A stretch of DNA of 64,000 nucleotides from Silene latifolia (GCF_048544455.1 NC_133537.1:68102634-68166633); one strand, 5' to 3'. Shown: positions 48,331 to 60,789, counted from the first letter of the stretch. Notes: generated by a model from the letters alone, not told the origin. Numbers and translations are program-made.

Positions 48331-49692
48331 TGTAACACCCCCTCATACCAAGGTGCCTTACTAGGACCACCCTACCATGAAAGTGCGTTACCATCTCGGT
48401 TTCCCGAGGTTAGTATATACCAAAGCGTCTGAATTGAGCATCATTATTAAAGTAATGTAAAATGCAAAGTTTACAATATCCAAAACCAAATACTGTCTAA
48501 CGGAATACAACTTCAAAGTCTTAACTCTAAAAGAAAACTCGCTAACACTCAGACGGTGATGCTATGACTCATGGTGACAAATCTCCCAAGATAATCCCCA
48601 AGCTCTCTCTAGCAAAACCTGTCAAGCCTGCTCACCATCCCCGAATGGATCACCGCAGATTCCACAAACAACAACGGGGTCAGTATTATGCAAATAACAA
48701 GACAAACAAATGCAATACTCGTCTGATCATCATCAACTCCCAATCACCCAAGCTCACATAGTAACCGACTACACACTAAAGTGTGTAGTCCTGCCAGATT
48801 ACCCATCGCACAGGTAATCCTCGCCGCCTTGATGGGTGACCGCAGCCGATCCCACCTAGTCCAGCTCCTCAACGAGCGACAACAATCCCTGTCCCTTAAT
48901 GTGCACATCCCCTCCCGTGGCGGGTTCCACGGAGGGCGAACTAGGGTGTGAAGCCACTCCCGCAAGTGACTCCACCACAATCACAATCACATGACATTAC
49001 GATCATATCAATCCCCTCACACCAACACATCACAAAAACCTTCATTCTACGATGATCAATAGACGACGATAATTACAACAACAAGTCATGTAAAGCACGA
49101 AACCGAGTAGTAGGAAACCCTACCTTAGCAATAACAGCAGTATGCAACACGAACAATAAAAAAGGCTCCTCTACGAAGTCTTCTCCTATACAATGATCAT
49201 GCAACACGATTACACTTTGTACAATTCTCAAAATCTTCTTCTCATATAAATGTAAAGTAACTCACAACACTACAAACAATCATGAAGATAGAACTTACCA
49301 ACAGTGCAACGAGAACTTAAACGCAAGAACCACGACGATTATCCACACAATGACGCTACGAAATGCTCGAGAGGAGGATTAGGGAATGATTTGGGTGTGA
49401 TTAGGTTAACGTAGAAATGATAACGCTTATGAAAATGATATTAGAAACTGACGTGGTTGTATAAAATACCCTAAACATTCCCTAATCAAACCGTCGAAAT
49501 AACACTCCGCCAAACCGGACACTCGGTCGAGTAAGTGCATACTCGGCCGAGTGTCCAATACTCGGTCGAGTATTCACTATACTCGGCCGAGTATTCCTCG
49601 GCAGAACCAAAATAACACGCACCCAGAGCACTACTCGGCCGAGTAGGCTCTACTCGGTCGAGTAGGCTCCAAGGAGAATCCGTAGTGTTACA
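48331..49692 (-). repeat. Tekay LTR (5' LTR of the minus-strand element)
   Basis: Partner of 41302-42659, 1362 bp, with only scattered differences. The six palindromes recur at about 49520-49665. CTTAC follows at 49693-49697. Confidence 0.92.
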
Positions 49693-50724
49693 CTTACTCA
49701 AAAAGATCAAAGAATGGTGAATGCCGCAACAAGTTGAGGAGTGGACAACTACTCCGTGGCGGAGGCAAATGAGATCATAGAAAGGCTTGCCGCTAGTACA
49801 AGGAGTTATGAGAGAGGGAGAGGTGGATCAAAGAACCTTAACTTGATTAATACATCTTCCCCCTCAAACCAAAAGCTTGAAAAAAGTGTGGAAGATCTCA
49901 CCAAATTGGTAGCTCACATGATGGGGAACAATCAAGGTGTGGATGGTAGACAAGGGTCCAACATGGAATGCAATTTTTGTCAAGGCCCACACCCGGTGTA
50001 TAAATGCCCCATTATGCAAGAACAAGGCATAGGAGTTGAAAATGTGAGTGTCATGGGCTATGGGAACTATAATGCTAGGAATCCTACCGGGGGTGGGTAC
50101 TACAAATATGACCCAAGCGGAAACACTTACAATGTTGGCTCTAGAGATAATCCAAACCTTAGTTGGGGAGGAGATACTTCAAAGAGTTTCCAAAATGGGC
50201 AATTTAACCACCTATGGAACCAAAATTCACAAGGCCAAAACCCAAATTACCAAAGAAATTAAAATTTTCAACAAGGGAAAGGGGGGTCTTTTCAATTTGG
50301 GAACCAAGGGAAACAAGGGAATTTTTAAGGTAATAACAAGAACTTTCAACGAGGGGGTTCTTCCTCTCAAGGAGATGAAGATTTGTCCACAAAAGAGATG
50401 TTGAAGATTCTTGTGAAAGGGCAAGCCAAAAATACTAGGAGGTTTGACAAGATGGATGCGGATAAGCTTTCAAGTGATGCTAGGGTGAAAAATCTTGAGA
50501 TCCAACTTGGTCAAATCTCACAAGAGATTGCCAAGAACAATCAAAAGAATTCCACTTCAATTCCATCTACAACATTTCCTCCAAAGGAAAATGCAAGTGC
50601 AATGACATTGAGGAAGGGGAGAACTCTAGAATCTCCCCCAAAGAAGAAGAGAAAGGCAAAGTCAAATGAGAGGGTTATTCACATTGAGGAGCAAGTAGAA
50701 GAAAAGCTTGTGATTGAGAAATAA
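49693..50724 (+). pseudogene. Athila gag, C-terminal part
   Basis: It continues gag across the Tekay insertion: the codons after CTTACT read QKDQRMVNAATS, then TGA near 49734 where a sense codon is expected, then YSVAEANEIIERLAAS. A zinc knuckle CNFCQGPHPVYKC lies at about 49969-50010. A Gly/Asn/Gln-rich stretch follows, broken by TAA near 50261 and 50326. The last part (50383-50724) includes LEIQLGQISQEIA and a basic KKKRKAK segment and ends at a stop at 50722-50724. Confidence 0.85.
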
Positions 50725-50757
50725 AAAGGGTCATCATCAAAAGCTAGTGGGGAATAA

Positions 50758-51519
50758 TTGAAGAGTCCATTGAGAATGGAAAAAGAAGACAAAGAAAACA
50801 ACACCAGAAAGGACAATATTGAAGACATCGTAAGTGAACATGTCGTTGAGGTACCTTTCCCTCATGCTCTCGCACATTCTAAGAGGTCTGAAAGAGATGA
50901 GGATCTCTATGAAACTTTTAGAAAGTGTGAAGTGAACATTCCCTTATTAAATATTTTAAAAGGTATTCCAAGGTATGCAAAGTTCCTCAAGGAACTTTGT
51001 ACACCTAGGAGAAACTCAAAAAGGGGAACCCAAAGAGTAAAGGTGAGTGAACATGTCTCCGCCATTTTCAAAAAGTCACTTCCTAAGAAGTGTGGCGATC
51101 CGAGGATGTTCACTATACCTTGCTCTATTGGGAAGAAAAGTTTCACCCATGCCATGTTAGACCTAGGAGCGTCAATTAATGTAATGCCCTATAATCTTTA
51201 TGAGATTTTGGGACTTCCACCCTTGTTGAAAACCGATGTAGTGATCCAACCTGCGTATCGCTCAAACATTTATCCCAAGGGAATGGTGGAGGATGTGTTA
51301 GTAGAGGTAGATCATTTAACTTTTCCGGCCGACTTCTATGTCCTTGACATGGAAGTCGACTCGAGGGCCACTACGATCCTTTTAGGATGGCCTTTCATGA
51401 AAACCTCTAAAACTAAGATTGACGTGTCTAATGGGAACCTAACTATGGAATTTGACGAAAAGAGGCTCACATACAATATCTATGATGCAATGAAACATCC
51501 CGACGACGCACATTCATGA
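50758..51519 (+). pseudogene. Athila protease region
   Basis: An uninterrupted frame with VEVPFPHALAHSKR, then SFTHAMLDLGASINVMP, the protease active site in its Athila form (DLGAS), and ATTILLGWPFMKT, the distal motif. It is separated from gag by two stops (50722-50757) and from RT by stops at 51517-51555, so it is a pseudogene segment although internally intact. Confidence 0.85.
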
Positions 51520-51555
51520 TAATTCTTAAATATAATTGAACCTATTGTCCATCAA

Positions 51556-53450
51556 GTGTATAATTTGTGTCAAAGGGACCCTCTTGAGGTGACCCTAACT
51601 AACAATGTGGAGCAAGAAGGGTTGCGTGTTGTATTGCCAAATGATGTGCAGGATTATGTCAACAAGTTAGAGGAAGAAATAACCCTTGAAGATGACCAAA
51701 TAGAAAAAGAAGAAGTCGAAATCAGGGGAAATGGCAGTCTGCCGGACAAACCGCAGTCTGCCACGGCAGTCTGCCGACATCATGTCAGTTTGCTAAATCC
51801 CCTGTTCCGGGATTATTTGCTTTGCTTAAAGACAAATCCTAACTTCTCCAAGTTTATTCCCCTTGATGCCTCACTTGAAAGACCACTTCTTTCTGTAATA
51901 AAACCCCCAAAATGCGACCTCAAAACCCTCCCAACTCATCTTAAATACATCTTCCTTGGAGAGAATGACACACTACCTCTAATCATCTCCAACAAACTCC
52001 AAATTGACCAAGAGGAAAGATTGGTGAGCATGCTCAAAACACACAAAGGGGCATTTGGGTGGAGCATAGCCGATATCAAAGGAATAAGTCCAAGCACTTG
52101 CATGCATAAGATCCAATTGGAGAAAGAAGCAAAACCCGTGCGCCAACCTCAAAGGAGACTCAATCCACCCATGATGGAGGTGGTAAAAGAGGAAGGCATC
52201 AAGCTCCATCAAATGGGAATCATCTACCCCATTAGTGATTCCCAATGGGTACGTCCTACTCAAGTTGTGCCAAAGAAAGGAGGGGTGACGGTAGTCAAAA
52301 ACACCCAAGGGGCATTGATCCCCACCCGTTTACAAACGGGATGGAGGGTATGTATTGATTATCGCCGTCTCAACCAAGTCACTTTGAAGGACCATTTTCC
52401 CTTACCTTTTCTAGATCAAATGCTAGAGAGATTAGGTGGAAAAGAGTATTATTGTTTTTTGGACGGGTACTCCGGGTATTTTTAAATCCCCATACACCCG
52501 GAGGACAAATCCAAAACAACTTTTACTTGCCAATTTGGTACTTATACTTACCGCCGTATGCCTTTTGGATTGTGCAACGCTCCCGAAACTTTCCAACGTT
52601 GCATGATGAGCATTTTCTCCGACTATGTGGAGCGCATATTGGAAGTCTTCATGGATGACTTCACCATCCATGGAGACTCCTTTGAGTCGTATCTAGACCA
52701 CCTCGCTATGGTCCTAACACGGTGTATAGACTCTCACCTCAAACTAGATTCTGAAAAGTGTCATTTAATGGTGAGTAGTGACATCGTGCTAGGGCACATA
52801 GTGTCGAAAAGAGGGATTGAGGTGGATACGGCAAAGGTGGATGTGATTAAAACCTTGCCGTATCCATCTAATACTCGAGACGTGAGGTCATTCTTGGGAC
52901 ACGCGGGTTTTTATCGAAGGTTTATCAAGGATTTTTCCAAAATCGCTAACCCCTTGTGCAAACTCTTGCACAAGGATGTGGAGTTCGTGTTTGATAATGA
53001 TTGTAGGAGTGCATTTGACTTGTTAAAGTAAGGCCTTATATCGGCCCTGATCGTCCAAGCACCGAGATGGGATGGACCATTTGAGATCATGACGGATGCG
53101 AGCGATTTTGCCATTGGAGCCGTGTTGGGGCAAAAGAGGACAAAGCCTCTTATGTCATTCAATATGCTTCCTCCCTTCTCAACGATGCCCAAAGGAATTA
53201 CACTACAACCGAGAAAGAATTTTTGGTGGTGGTATATACTCTTGAGAAATTTCGGTCGTACTTATTAGGGGTCAAAGTAAATGTCTACACCGACCACAAA
53301 GCCATCACTCAACTTGTGAGCAAGAAAGACACCAAACCGAGGCTTATGAGGTGGGCTCTCCTATTAAGTGAATTCGACATTGAAATAAGGGAGAAGAAGG
53401 GGTTGACAAATTTAGTGGCCGATCACCTTAGTCAACTACAACTTGATGAT
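51556..53450 (+). pseudogene. Athila reverse transcriptase and RNase H
   Basis: A linker at 51720-51790 contains three GGCAGTCTGCC-type motifs translated in frame. RT proper starts about 52020 and shows WRVCIDYRRLNQVT, MPFGLCNAPETFQRCM and the catalytic VFMDDFTIHG. A TAA near 52483 (after GYSGYF) and a TAA near 53029 (after FDLLK) interrupt it. RNase H (53085-53450) has [15 protein letters not shown], is frameshifted near 53145-53220, and resumes with [16 protein letters not shown] and [10 protein letters not shown]. Confidence 0.9.
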
Positions 53451-54823
53451 CAACAAATGCAAAGAATGGGGGTAGTTGATGGAAGTTTACCTCATGAATC
53501 TCTTTATGCTTTGAGGATGACAGAGCCATGGTATGCCAACTTGGTGAATTACATGGTGACTAAGAAGTTTCATACTTCTTTGTCATCAAGTCAAAGGAAC
53601 AAGCTAAAAGCCGATGCTCAGTTTTACATATGGGATGATCCCTATCTATGGAAGATGTGTCAAGACCAAGTTATCCGCCGATGTGTGCCGGATGTGGAGA
53701 TACCACCTATTCTCAAACATTGCCATGAATATGCTTGCGGAGGTCACTTTGGACCCCAAAGAACGGCTATGAAAATTATTGAAACCGGGTTCTATTGGCC
53801 AAACATTTTCAAAGATGCCCACATCTTCACAAAGACTTGTGACAAGTGCTAACTGGTTGGAAACATATCAAGGAGGAATGAAATGCCTCAACAACCCATG
53901 CTCTACTTGGAGATCTTTAATGTGTGGGGATAGACTTTATGGGGCCATTCCCCAAATCGGATGGCTATCTCTACATTCTATTGGCAGTGGACTATGTCTC
54001 GAAATGGGTTGAGGCCATACCAACCTGGAATGACGATGCAAGAAACGTTTCAAGTTTTGTTCAAAGCCACATTTTCTCAAGGTTTGGTTATCCAAGGGCA
54101 TTGATAAGTGACCGAGGCACTCACTTTTGCAACCGAATTATGGAGGGATTACTCAAGAAGTACGGGTTCGTACATAAAGTCTCCACCGCTTACCACCCCC
54201 AAACAAATGGGCAAGCGGAGGTGTCTAATCGGGAGATCAAGGGTATCTTAGAGAAGATGGCGAACCCCGATAAAAAAGATTGGTGTCAAAGGTTGAACGA
54301 CCCTCTTTGGGCATATCGCACCGCTTACAAGACCCCGATTGGTATGTCCCCGTACCGGCTCATCTATGGCAAGGCATGCCACCTCCCCTTGGAGGTAGAG
54401 CATAAGGCCTATTGGGTAATCAAGTCTTTCATTCAAAGCCTAGATGATGCGGGCCTCCATAGGAAGCTTCAACTTTAAGAGATTGAGGAAATCCGTCTTG
54501 ACTCCTACGATAATGCCGCCATATACAAGGAGAAAACTCGATCACGGCATGATAAGGTGGTATCTCAACGAGTCTTTGAAGAAGGACAAGAGGTGTTGGT
54601 CTTATAAAGCCGTTTCAAGAATTTTCCGGGCAAGTTAAGGTCAAGATGGTATGGAACTTATAAAGTTCGGAAAGTTTTTCCCCATGGAGCGGTGGAGGTG
54701 GAAGACCTAACATCGGGGAAAGTAATCAAGGTTAATGGTCAAAGACTAAAGCACTACTTTATGGGAGTTGAGTTGCATGGTGAAGAGGATCTTCTTATAA
54801 AGTATTCGATTTATAAAGATTAG
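53451..54823 (+). pseudogene. Athila integrase
   Basis: The HHCC finger lies near 53720-53852 ([12 protein letters not shown], then CDKC), followed by a stop or frameshift at about 53850. The catalytic core has [31 protein letters not shown] and [17 protein letters not shown], supplying Asp, Asp and Glu. A TAA at about 54476 and a TAA at about 54605 interrupt the C-terminal part, which continues with [20 protein letters not shown] and ends at TAG 54821-54823. No chromodomain is present, as expected for Athila. Confidence 0.9.
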
Positions 54824-55850
54824 CCTCTCAAACAATGACTAAGTCGAGCCATCGACTTTAAACAAGGCACCCTTGTACATACTCTATCCCTTAGTGTAGA
54901 TTTATTGTATTTTAAACTAGCTTTAAATACTCGTCATTTATTGTATTTCAAAGGAATAAATTGCCTTGCATTAAATTTCATGAAGTTACTAATCATTTTG
55001 TGAAGTTTGGATGAGATTTTTGAACTACCTCGGGAAGCGTGACACTTGATGGCGTGACGGAAATAGGGTAGGAAATTGAGTGGGAGCGTGTTTAATGAAG
55101 AAGCAAAGAAGGTCAAGGAAGGGGTGAAGCTTTGTACGCTAAAAATTGGTGTAATACCAAAATTTAGCTAGCGGAGAAAATGACGAGGCAGGACCATTTC
55201 CTCGGCAGTCTGCCATTTCCTTGGCAGTCTGTTGTTTCGGCTGAATAGTGATTTTTTTTTGGCTTAAACATGAGAAAACACCCCCTTTGTTCATAATTCC
55301 ATATTTTCGAGCAAGAACAACACCCCCATATCCCTTCACTCGCCCTATTTCCCACCCAAATCCCTCAAATTTCCTCCCAACATTCATCAAATCTTCAATC
55401 TTTCACACCATTGGCATCAAATACTTTAATTACAACACGAAATAACATTTTTTTCACCAAAAATCAGAAATTTGCCCCAAATTTTTGAAGAACCCTAACT
55501 TTCAAGACCTACAAATTCAAGTTCAAGGGTTGAAATTCAAGGGTCCAAGACGGGTTTTGGAGCAACTAGGAGCAACAAGGAGCATTGCTTTGTGGAATTC
55601 AGGGAGGTATAACAACCAAGCTCAACTTTCATTTTTCATGCTCTCTTATAATCCGAAAATTAGCTTCCTTTAGTGAAATTGTTGGATTAACATTGGTCTC
55701 TTGTTGTTATAGTTGTTGTTGGTGGTAAAAATTTTCTGGGTGAGGCAAGACAATCACCAAACACAAGCTTTTGAAACCATCCTAAGCTAGTGCACACCAA
55801 GTGTTTGGTGAATTGTCCCAAAGAGCGAAAAATCTTTTGAGTGCCATATT
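54824..55850 (+). other. Spacer between Athila pol and the third ORF
   Basis: Non-coding. Two GGCAGTCTG(CC) motifs lie at 55204-55214 and 55222-55232. The sequence just before the ORF (TTGTAG at about 55877, after GTATTGTATAAGC) resembles a splice acceptor, so the ORF may begin through splicing rather than at the ATG at 55851. Confidence 0.55.
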
Positions 55851-57573
55851 TTGTGTTGTTTGTATTGTATAAGCTATTTTGTAGGTACAAGCATATCAAA
55901 CTTGAACCCATTCCGAAGGCCATCTAAGAAAAGGATTGTAGAGGAGACCGAAAATGTGGAGGAACCAATTTTTACTGGGGAGGAAGGGTTAGATGCCACC
56001 CAAGCCAAAATCTTTCAAAAACTCGGCCTCACTAAAAAACAACCAATTAAAACCACCCGCTTCCTTTCTCCCAACACCCTAAATGCTCTTGTTATGGGTA
56101 CACTAACTCGAAATATGCTTGCTAAAATGGGTCTAGAAGCATACTTTGACGATGGTTTATGGGCTTACACCTACACATCATGCACCCGAGAGTTCCTTGC
56201 CACCTTGACGGAGTGCAATGTGGCGGAGGGGAGGGAGAAGAAAATTCGTTTCCGTGTGAATGGGAAGTGGCATACCCTTACTCACTCTCAAGTAAGGGAG
56301 GTTTTACACATCTCAAAAACCCCATCCCCAATCCTAATGCTCGACCATATGAGTGACGTGGCTTGGATCGAAATGGTGGGAACCGCCAATGCCAAGCATG
56401 ATAATATGATCTCTTATGTGACCAATCCCGTTGTACAACTCATCACCCGCTTCATCACTACCATCTTCTATGCTATAGAAGAACCCACAAAAGTCAACGC
56501 AAAAATCCGAACTACCATGTGGACCATGCTGCCGGAAGGGGTGGGGGTGCCCGATTGGGTACAACTATTCATTGATGCTTGCATGGTGCATAAAACCAAG
56601 AGCTCGGGAGGGATCATTAATAGTGGAGGGGCAATCACATTTTTTGTTGAACACTTTAAGGGTGACATCGACCCTTCCCAAGACATATTTAAAACGAAAG
56701 GGTTCCCTTTGTACAATGATGTCATCCTAGAAGAGTGTAAGATGTTCAAAAAGAGAGGCAAAATCCACTTCAAGGGTATTGGTTGGGGCCGGACAAGCAA
56801 AAGTACTTAAGACTTCCTCGGCCTCAAAACTCCCCTTTGTCAACCGACAACTTCGGTAGAAACTTCTTTTGTGCCATGGACTTATTGGGGTTTGACTCCG
56901 ATGAGGAAGAAAAGGAGGCACCGAGCGAAACCCCTCACATGGACACTCCCATGTATGAAGCGGGGGGGGGGGGGGGGGCTCTAGTGACCCGGTTGCTCCA
57001 TGGCAACAAAGTATGTTTGATTATTTTAAGTAGACAAGGGAGGTTTTTACCACCATGAGTGGTCGTGTGGAGGGTCTCCACTCTTGGCAACAACAACAAG
57101 GGCCAAGGTTGGAGAACCTGGATCATTGGAGGAGTGTAGTAGATGATCGGGGGAAGTTGATCACCGAGGCCGCATCGACTCAAACGGAAATGATGAAGAA
57201 CATTCTTGCAAACCAAGAGGCCGACCGTCTTTGGCAACAACAACATGACCAAAGAATGGCGGCCAATGCAGCCTTGTGGAAAGAACAAAATGAATGGAGA
57301 AGCCAAGTGGACCACCAATTTGGAGTCCAAAATGAAAGACATCGCGAGTATGTCCAAGATTCGTACCACGATGCAAGGACTCAAGAGGATACACTTGGGA
57401 TAGTTAGTGGACTATTTGGCATGTCTCTTCATCCAACCACCCAACCCTCCATCACCCAAGAATTTGTGGAACAAAGCTATGCACGGGCAACGAGAGAAAG
57501 AGAAAGAAGGGAAAGAAGATGGAAGAACCAAGGCACCTATGATCAAAGGGGTGCCTCGGGTTCTCAGGATTGA
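55851..57573 (+). pseudogene. Athila third ORF (ATHILA ORF-1 / env-position protein), frameshifted
   Basis: The first frame (55851-56810) carries FRRPSKKRIVEE, then GLWAYTYTSCTREFLATLTE and IRFRVNGKWHTLTHSQVREV, matching the ATHILA ORF-1 family (PF03078-like, from memory). A one-base shift near 56795 moves to the frame with DKQKYLRLPRPQN. A run of 17 G at 56962-56978 causes or accompanies another shift into 57055-57573, which is Gln/Arg/Asp/Trp-rich and probably coiled coil (SWQQQQ, DRLWQQQHDQRMAAN). No transmembrane segment is obvious. The family's function is unknown. Confidence 0.85.
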
Positions 57574-58486
57574 AGAGAAAGGTTGTGACCTCCTCCACAT
57601 TGAGGACAACGTGGAAAGCAAGCGTGGGGGAGGAATATGAGTTGTAATATATGTAAATTTCTTGGAATTTAATGCGAAAAAAAATGAAAATTTCGGCTAG
57701 GTGAAAACCCACAAGGGTGGGCACCTAGGCAAAAATGGGAAGGTGGCCGAGGACGGAATGAAAACCCAAAAGGGCATTTCGGGCAAAATAAAAAATAGAG
57801 AAGCAAGCCACCATGAGAGGAGAGGAAAAGCTAAGGTGAAAACTCGAAATGGCACCTTAGGCAAAATGAGGGATTTTCAAACAAAAAACTTGAAAAATTG
57901 AAAAATTGAAAAATATAACACCAAAAAGATGGAGGGATAAGAAGGGAGCAATAAGGAGGTCTTGGAAGGAGGTTAGATTAGGATTTAATTTCTTTTTGAG
58001 TCACAAAACTTTATCCAAATTGGTGGTTTTCATTTGGGCTACTTGTGTTGTTGATCTTCTAGGTGTTTGGCCAAGCAAGTAGCATGATCTTTCATTTCAT
58101 GGAGTGATAAGGGGGTGATATAATTGGAGTAATTTGATGATTTAGGAGGTTGTCTAGACCACTTTGCTATCACCTTGGGATAAGGCGAGAGTGGTCATCT
58201 CTTGATAGGTGATATAAGAAGGGTGGTTGTGATGTTGATGAATCGGAGTTGGAGGTGTGTTGTGTCTTTGTGTGAGGGATGATATAAGGAGGGCGAGTGA
58301 GGGAAGAGTTTGTGTCAACTTTGAGTCTAGATTTTCTCTTTAGTTGGTGGTTGTTCAAGAGGGAGATATAAGAAGGAAGAGGTAAGGGAAGAGTGATCAT
58401 CTACACCCATGCTCACTTGTAGACTTGTTCAATTGTTTGTCTTGGGTTTTGCTCGGGACGAGCAAAAGTCTAAGTGTGGGGGTATT
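57574..58486 (+). other. Athila 3' untranslated region with internal and terminal polypurine tracts
   Basis: AAGCGTGGGGGAGGAAT (57619-57635), preceded by CATTGAGGACAACGTGG, is a second polypurine-like tract. 57700-57870 holds three degenerate repeats of GAAAACCCnnAAGGGCACCTAGG type. GATATAAGAAGG recurs at about 58210, 58278 and 58364. The terminal tract AAGTGTGGGGGTATT directly precedes the LTR at 58487. Confidence 0.75.
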
Positions 58487-59577
58487 TGATAGTATCATAA
58501 AGAGTCAGGTCAATTGAGTGTTCTTAGCACCACTCATGTGTCTAATACGGGTCTTTAAGTATGTTTATGATAATAAGTGATTCTCAATTGTCGAGGCTAT
58601 GATCGTGGTGTATTTGGACTTACTTGGGATTGACAAAGTGAACAAGATCATGTCCGAGATATGTCACAAGTCAAGGGAAGTCAAGAAGGACCTTTGAAGC
58701 AACAAGACAAGCATCAAGGCGGATTTTGGAAAATAACATTCATGCATTTTGGCAGACTGCCATTTACCACAGCAGTCTGCCACGGCAGTCTGCCATTTAG
58801 CCGACAGTCTGCCGGTGTGCTGGGCTCGGATTTGTTACTCTGTTTTTTGTGTAAATCAAGGCCCATTCCGTGCTTACCCTAGGATTTCGTGCAACACTAT
58901 ATATACCCCAATATTTGAGATCAAAAGCAGAGGATGCTTTGTTTTTAATCTTGTAATAATTAGACCTTAATCATTTAAATTTTCATTGTAATCTTTCCAC
59001 AAAAATTGGGTTGTAAGACAATTATGGAGGGCTAATCTTCCATTACTTGGTGTAATTTCATTCAAAGTTTCCAACTTTGGTATTGTAAGACCTTCTAAAC
59101 TCTCTTAATTTATCTAATACTCTTTCTTTGTGCTTAATTTCACTTGTTGGATGAATTTATGTTTGGGTTGGCCATCCATGCTTATTGTTGTTCAACTATT
59201 GCAAATCTTAGAGAAATGGTTTAATCTATCTAGGATTGTTTGGAGCAAATTTGTTGTATGTTGATTTGGTTTAAAGGATTCATATAACAAATAGGAAAGT
59301 TTATGTCTTTTTCTCATTTGTATGGTTTAATATTATGAGAAATTGATCCTAGCTTCATCTTTCGGTTAAAATCTTAATGCTCATGCTTAGTCTCTTTTCA
59401 TGGTTTAATGACTTGTTGTCTAAGTTTGAAGGGTATATGTAGATGGTTTAATTTACATGTATCAACATCTTGAGATGGTAGTATTGGGTAGATAATTTTA
59501 AGAGAGTAAAAAGGGTCAAGCTTTACTAATTGTTGGCCACTAAGAGGAAGTTACACCAAGTTCTCTTTAATATTGAA
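58487..59577 (+). repeat. Athila 3' LTR, first segment
   Basis: It starts TGATAGTATC. Four GGCAGTCTGCC-type motifs lie at 58751-58813 and the TATA box TATATATA at 58898-58905. It provides the empty site for the copia insertion. It is interrupted after TATTGAA by the Helitron. Confidence 0.93.
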
Positions 59578-59606
59578 CTAGTTTTGTAACCCGTGCAATG
59601 CACGGG
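59578..59606 (-). terminator. Helitron 3' terminus: hairpin and CTAG end
   Basis: CCCGTGCA-A-TGCACGGG (59590-59606) is a perfect 8-bp stem around a single base. Eight bases separate it from the terminal CTAG. This is the canonical termination signal for rolling-circle transposition. Confidence 0.9.
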
Positions 59607-60399
59607 ATGTTTTCTAATTTGAAAATTGAACTGAATTTCTTTTTCTCTTTCAGTTAGTCTTGTATAAGACGGTTTTACACTATTATAGTTGTAAATCGGA
59701 TCAAAAGACAACCCTATTAGGCTATTAGTGGGTAAAGTAGTTATTAAAAGATCTCGTTTAGGATCCTCTCAATTACCCCTGATTAGATCCATTTTTATAT
59801 ATTATTTCTCCTATACATCACCATCCATTACTTAAAATTGAAAATTGTGACTGTTAGATTATTTCAGGATAATATCTAAACCGTTAGAAGAAATGGAGAA
59901 GAAAAGTAATGGAAAGGATACAAATTACCCTTTTTTTCTGTGTGTTACCTAGTCACCTCCTTGTTCATCTACCCATCAAACATTAGTTTTACACTTCCAT
60001 ACCTTGTAGAGTTGTAGGTTGGTTTCCAATTCGTTGTTGTATACTCCATAGTCCATATAACTTGTACTCCGTACTTCTTCAATTTCATTTAATAAATCTC
60101 TAATATTACCCCTTAATATACATAATACATCACAATAAAATTGTTGGTCATTCTTTTTTATTCAAGGATAGACTTGTCATTTGTTCCTTAAATCATTCAT
60201 AAACTCAAAAGAGAAACAATAAACTTATTTATCCTTCAACTCGTATCTAGCTAATTTTTAAGCTACTTGATTCTTTGTGCGACGGACGCAAGGCCACACA
60301 TAGTGTCACAAGGAGTGTATAGCTTGTATTGCTAGCTTGTTGATGGTGGTAACGTCATCCATGTTCCAACATGGTCAAGTAAAAAAATTGGAATTTGAC

Positions 60400-60789
60400 T
60401 TCATATAATACCCTCAAGTACCTGCAAAGCATCACTATCACCATCAATTTTATCCCTCCAAGGCACACATCCATTTTGCCCGCTGATTTCAAGCTCAAAA
60501 AGAATAGCTTTGGTTTTGGCTAATGCCACATTATCCAAGCCTTTAGCTCGTCTTCCACGGCCGGACTGTCGCCAATTTTGTCGCCGCCTAGTATTCAGGA
60601 GCCTAACATAGCGATATCACAATTCCTTTCAATTAGGTGGTGGTGTCTATCTAGCTTCGGACACTTGATTTGCTGCCCGAGTAATTTTGACAAAGACAAC
60701 GAATAACCGGGAATCCATCTAGGAGTGTGCAGCTCATGTCTAAATAACTTCTGATATCGTGGTTGCCAAATAGCCCACATCCAGGTCAC
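60400..60789 (-). pseudogene. Fragment resembling LINE reverse transcriptase tail / RNase H
   Basis: On the minus strand 60789-60595 reads TWMWAIWQPRYQKLF and then YSLSLSKLLGQQIKCP. After stops, 60560-60410 reads NVALAKTKAILFELEISGQN and DGDSDALQV. The order Trp-rich region then an ALAKTKAI...DSDALQ segment resembles the zinc-binding plus RNase H-like tail of plant LINE proteins. The similarity is weak and from memory. It may be a gene or LINE piece captured by the Helitron. Confidence 0.35.

Larger units (their letters stand above)
41302..49692 (-). mobile_element. Tekay/Del-type chromovirus (Ty3/gypsy) nested in Athila gag
   Basis: LTRs 41302-42659 and 48331-49692 start and end TGTAACAC...GTGTTACA. 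CTTAC is duplicated at 41297-41301 and 49693-49697. On the minus strand the order is Met-tRNA primer site, long leader, gag, protease, RT, RNase H, integrase with a chromodomain-like tail, then polypurine tract. The chromodomain, LTR ends and primer assign it to the Tekay/Del group of chromoviruses. Several frameshifts are present in gag, RT and integrase. Confidence 0.9.
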
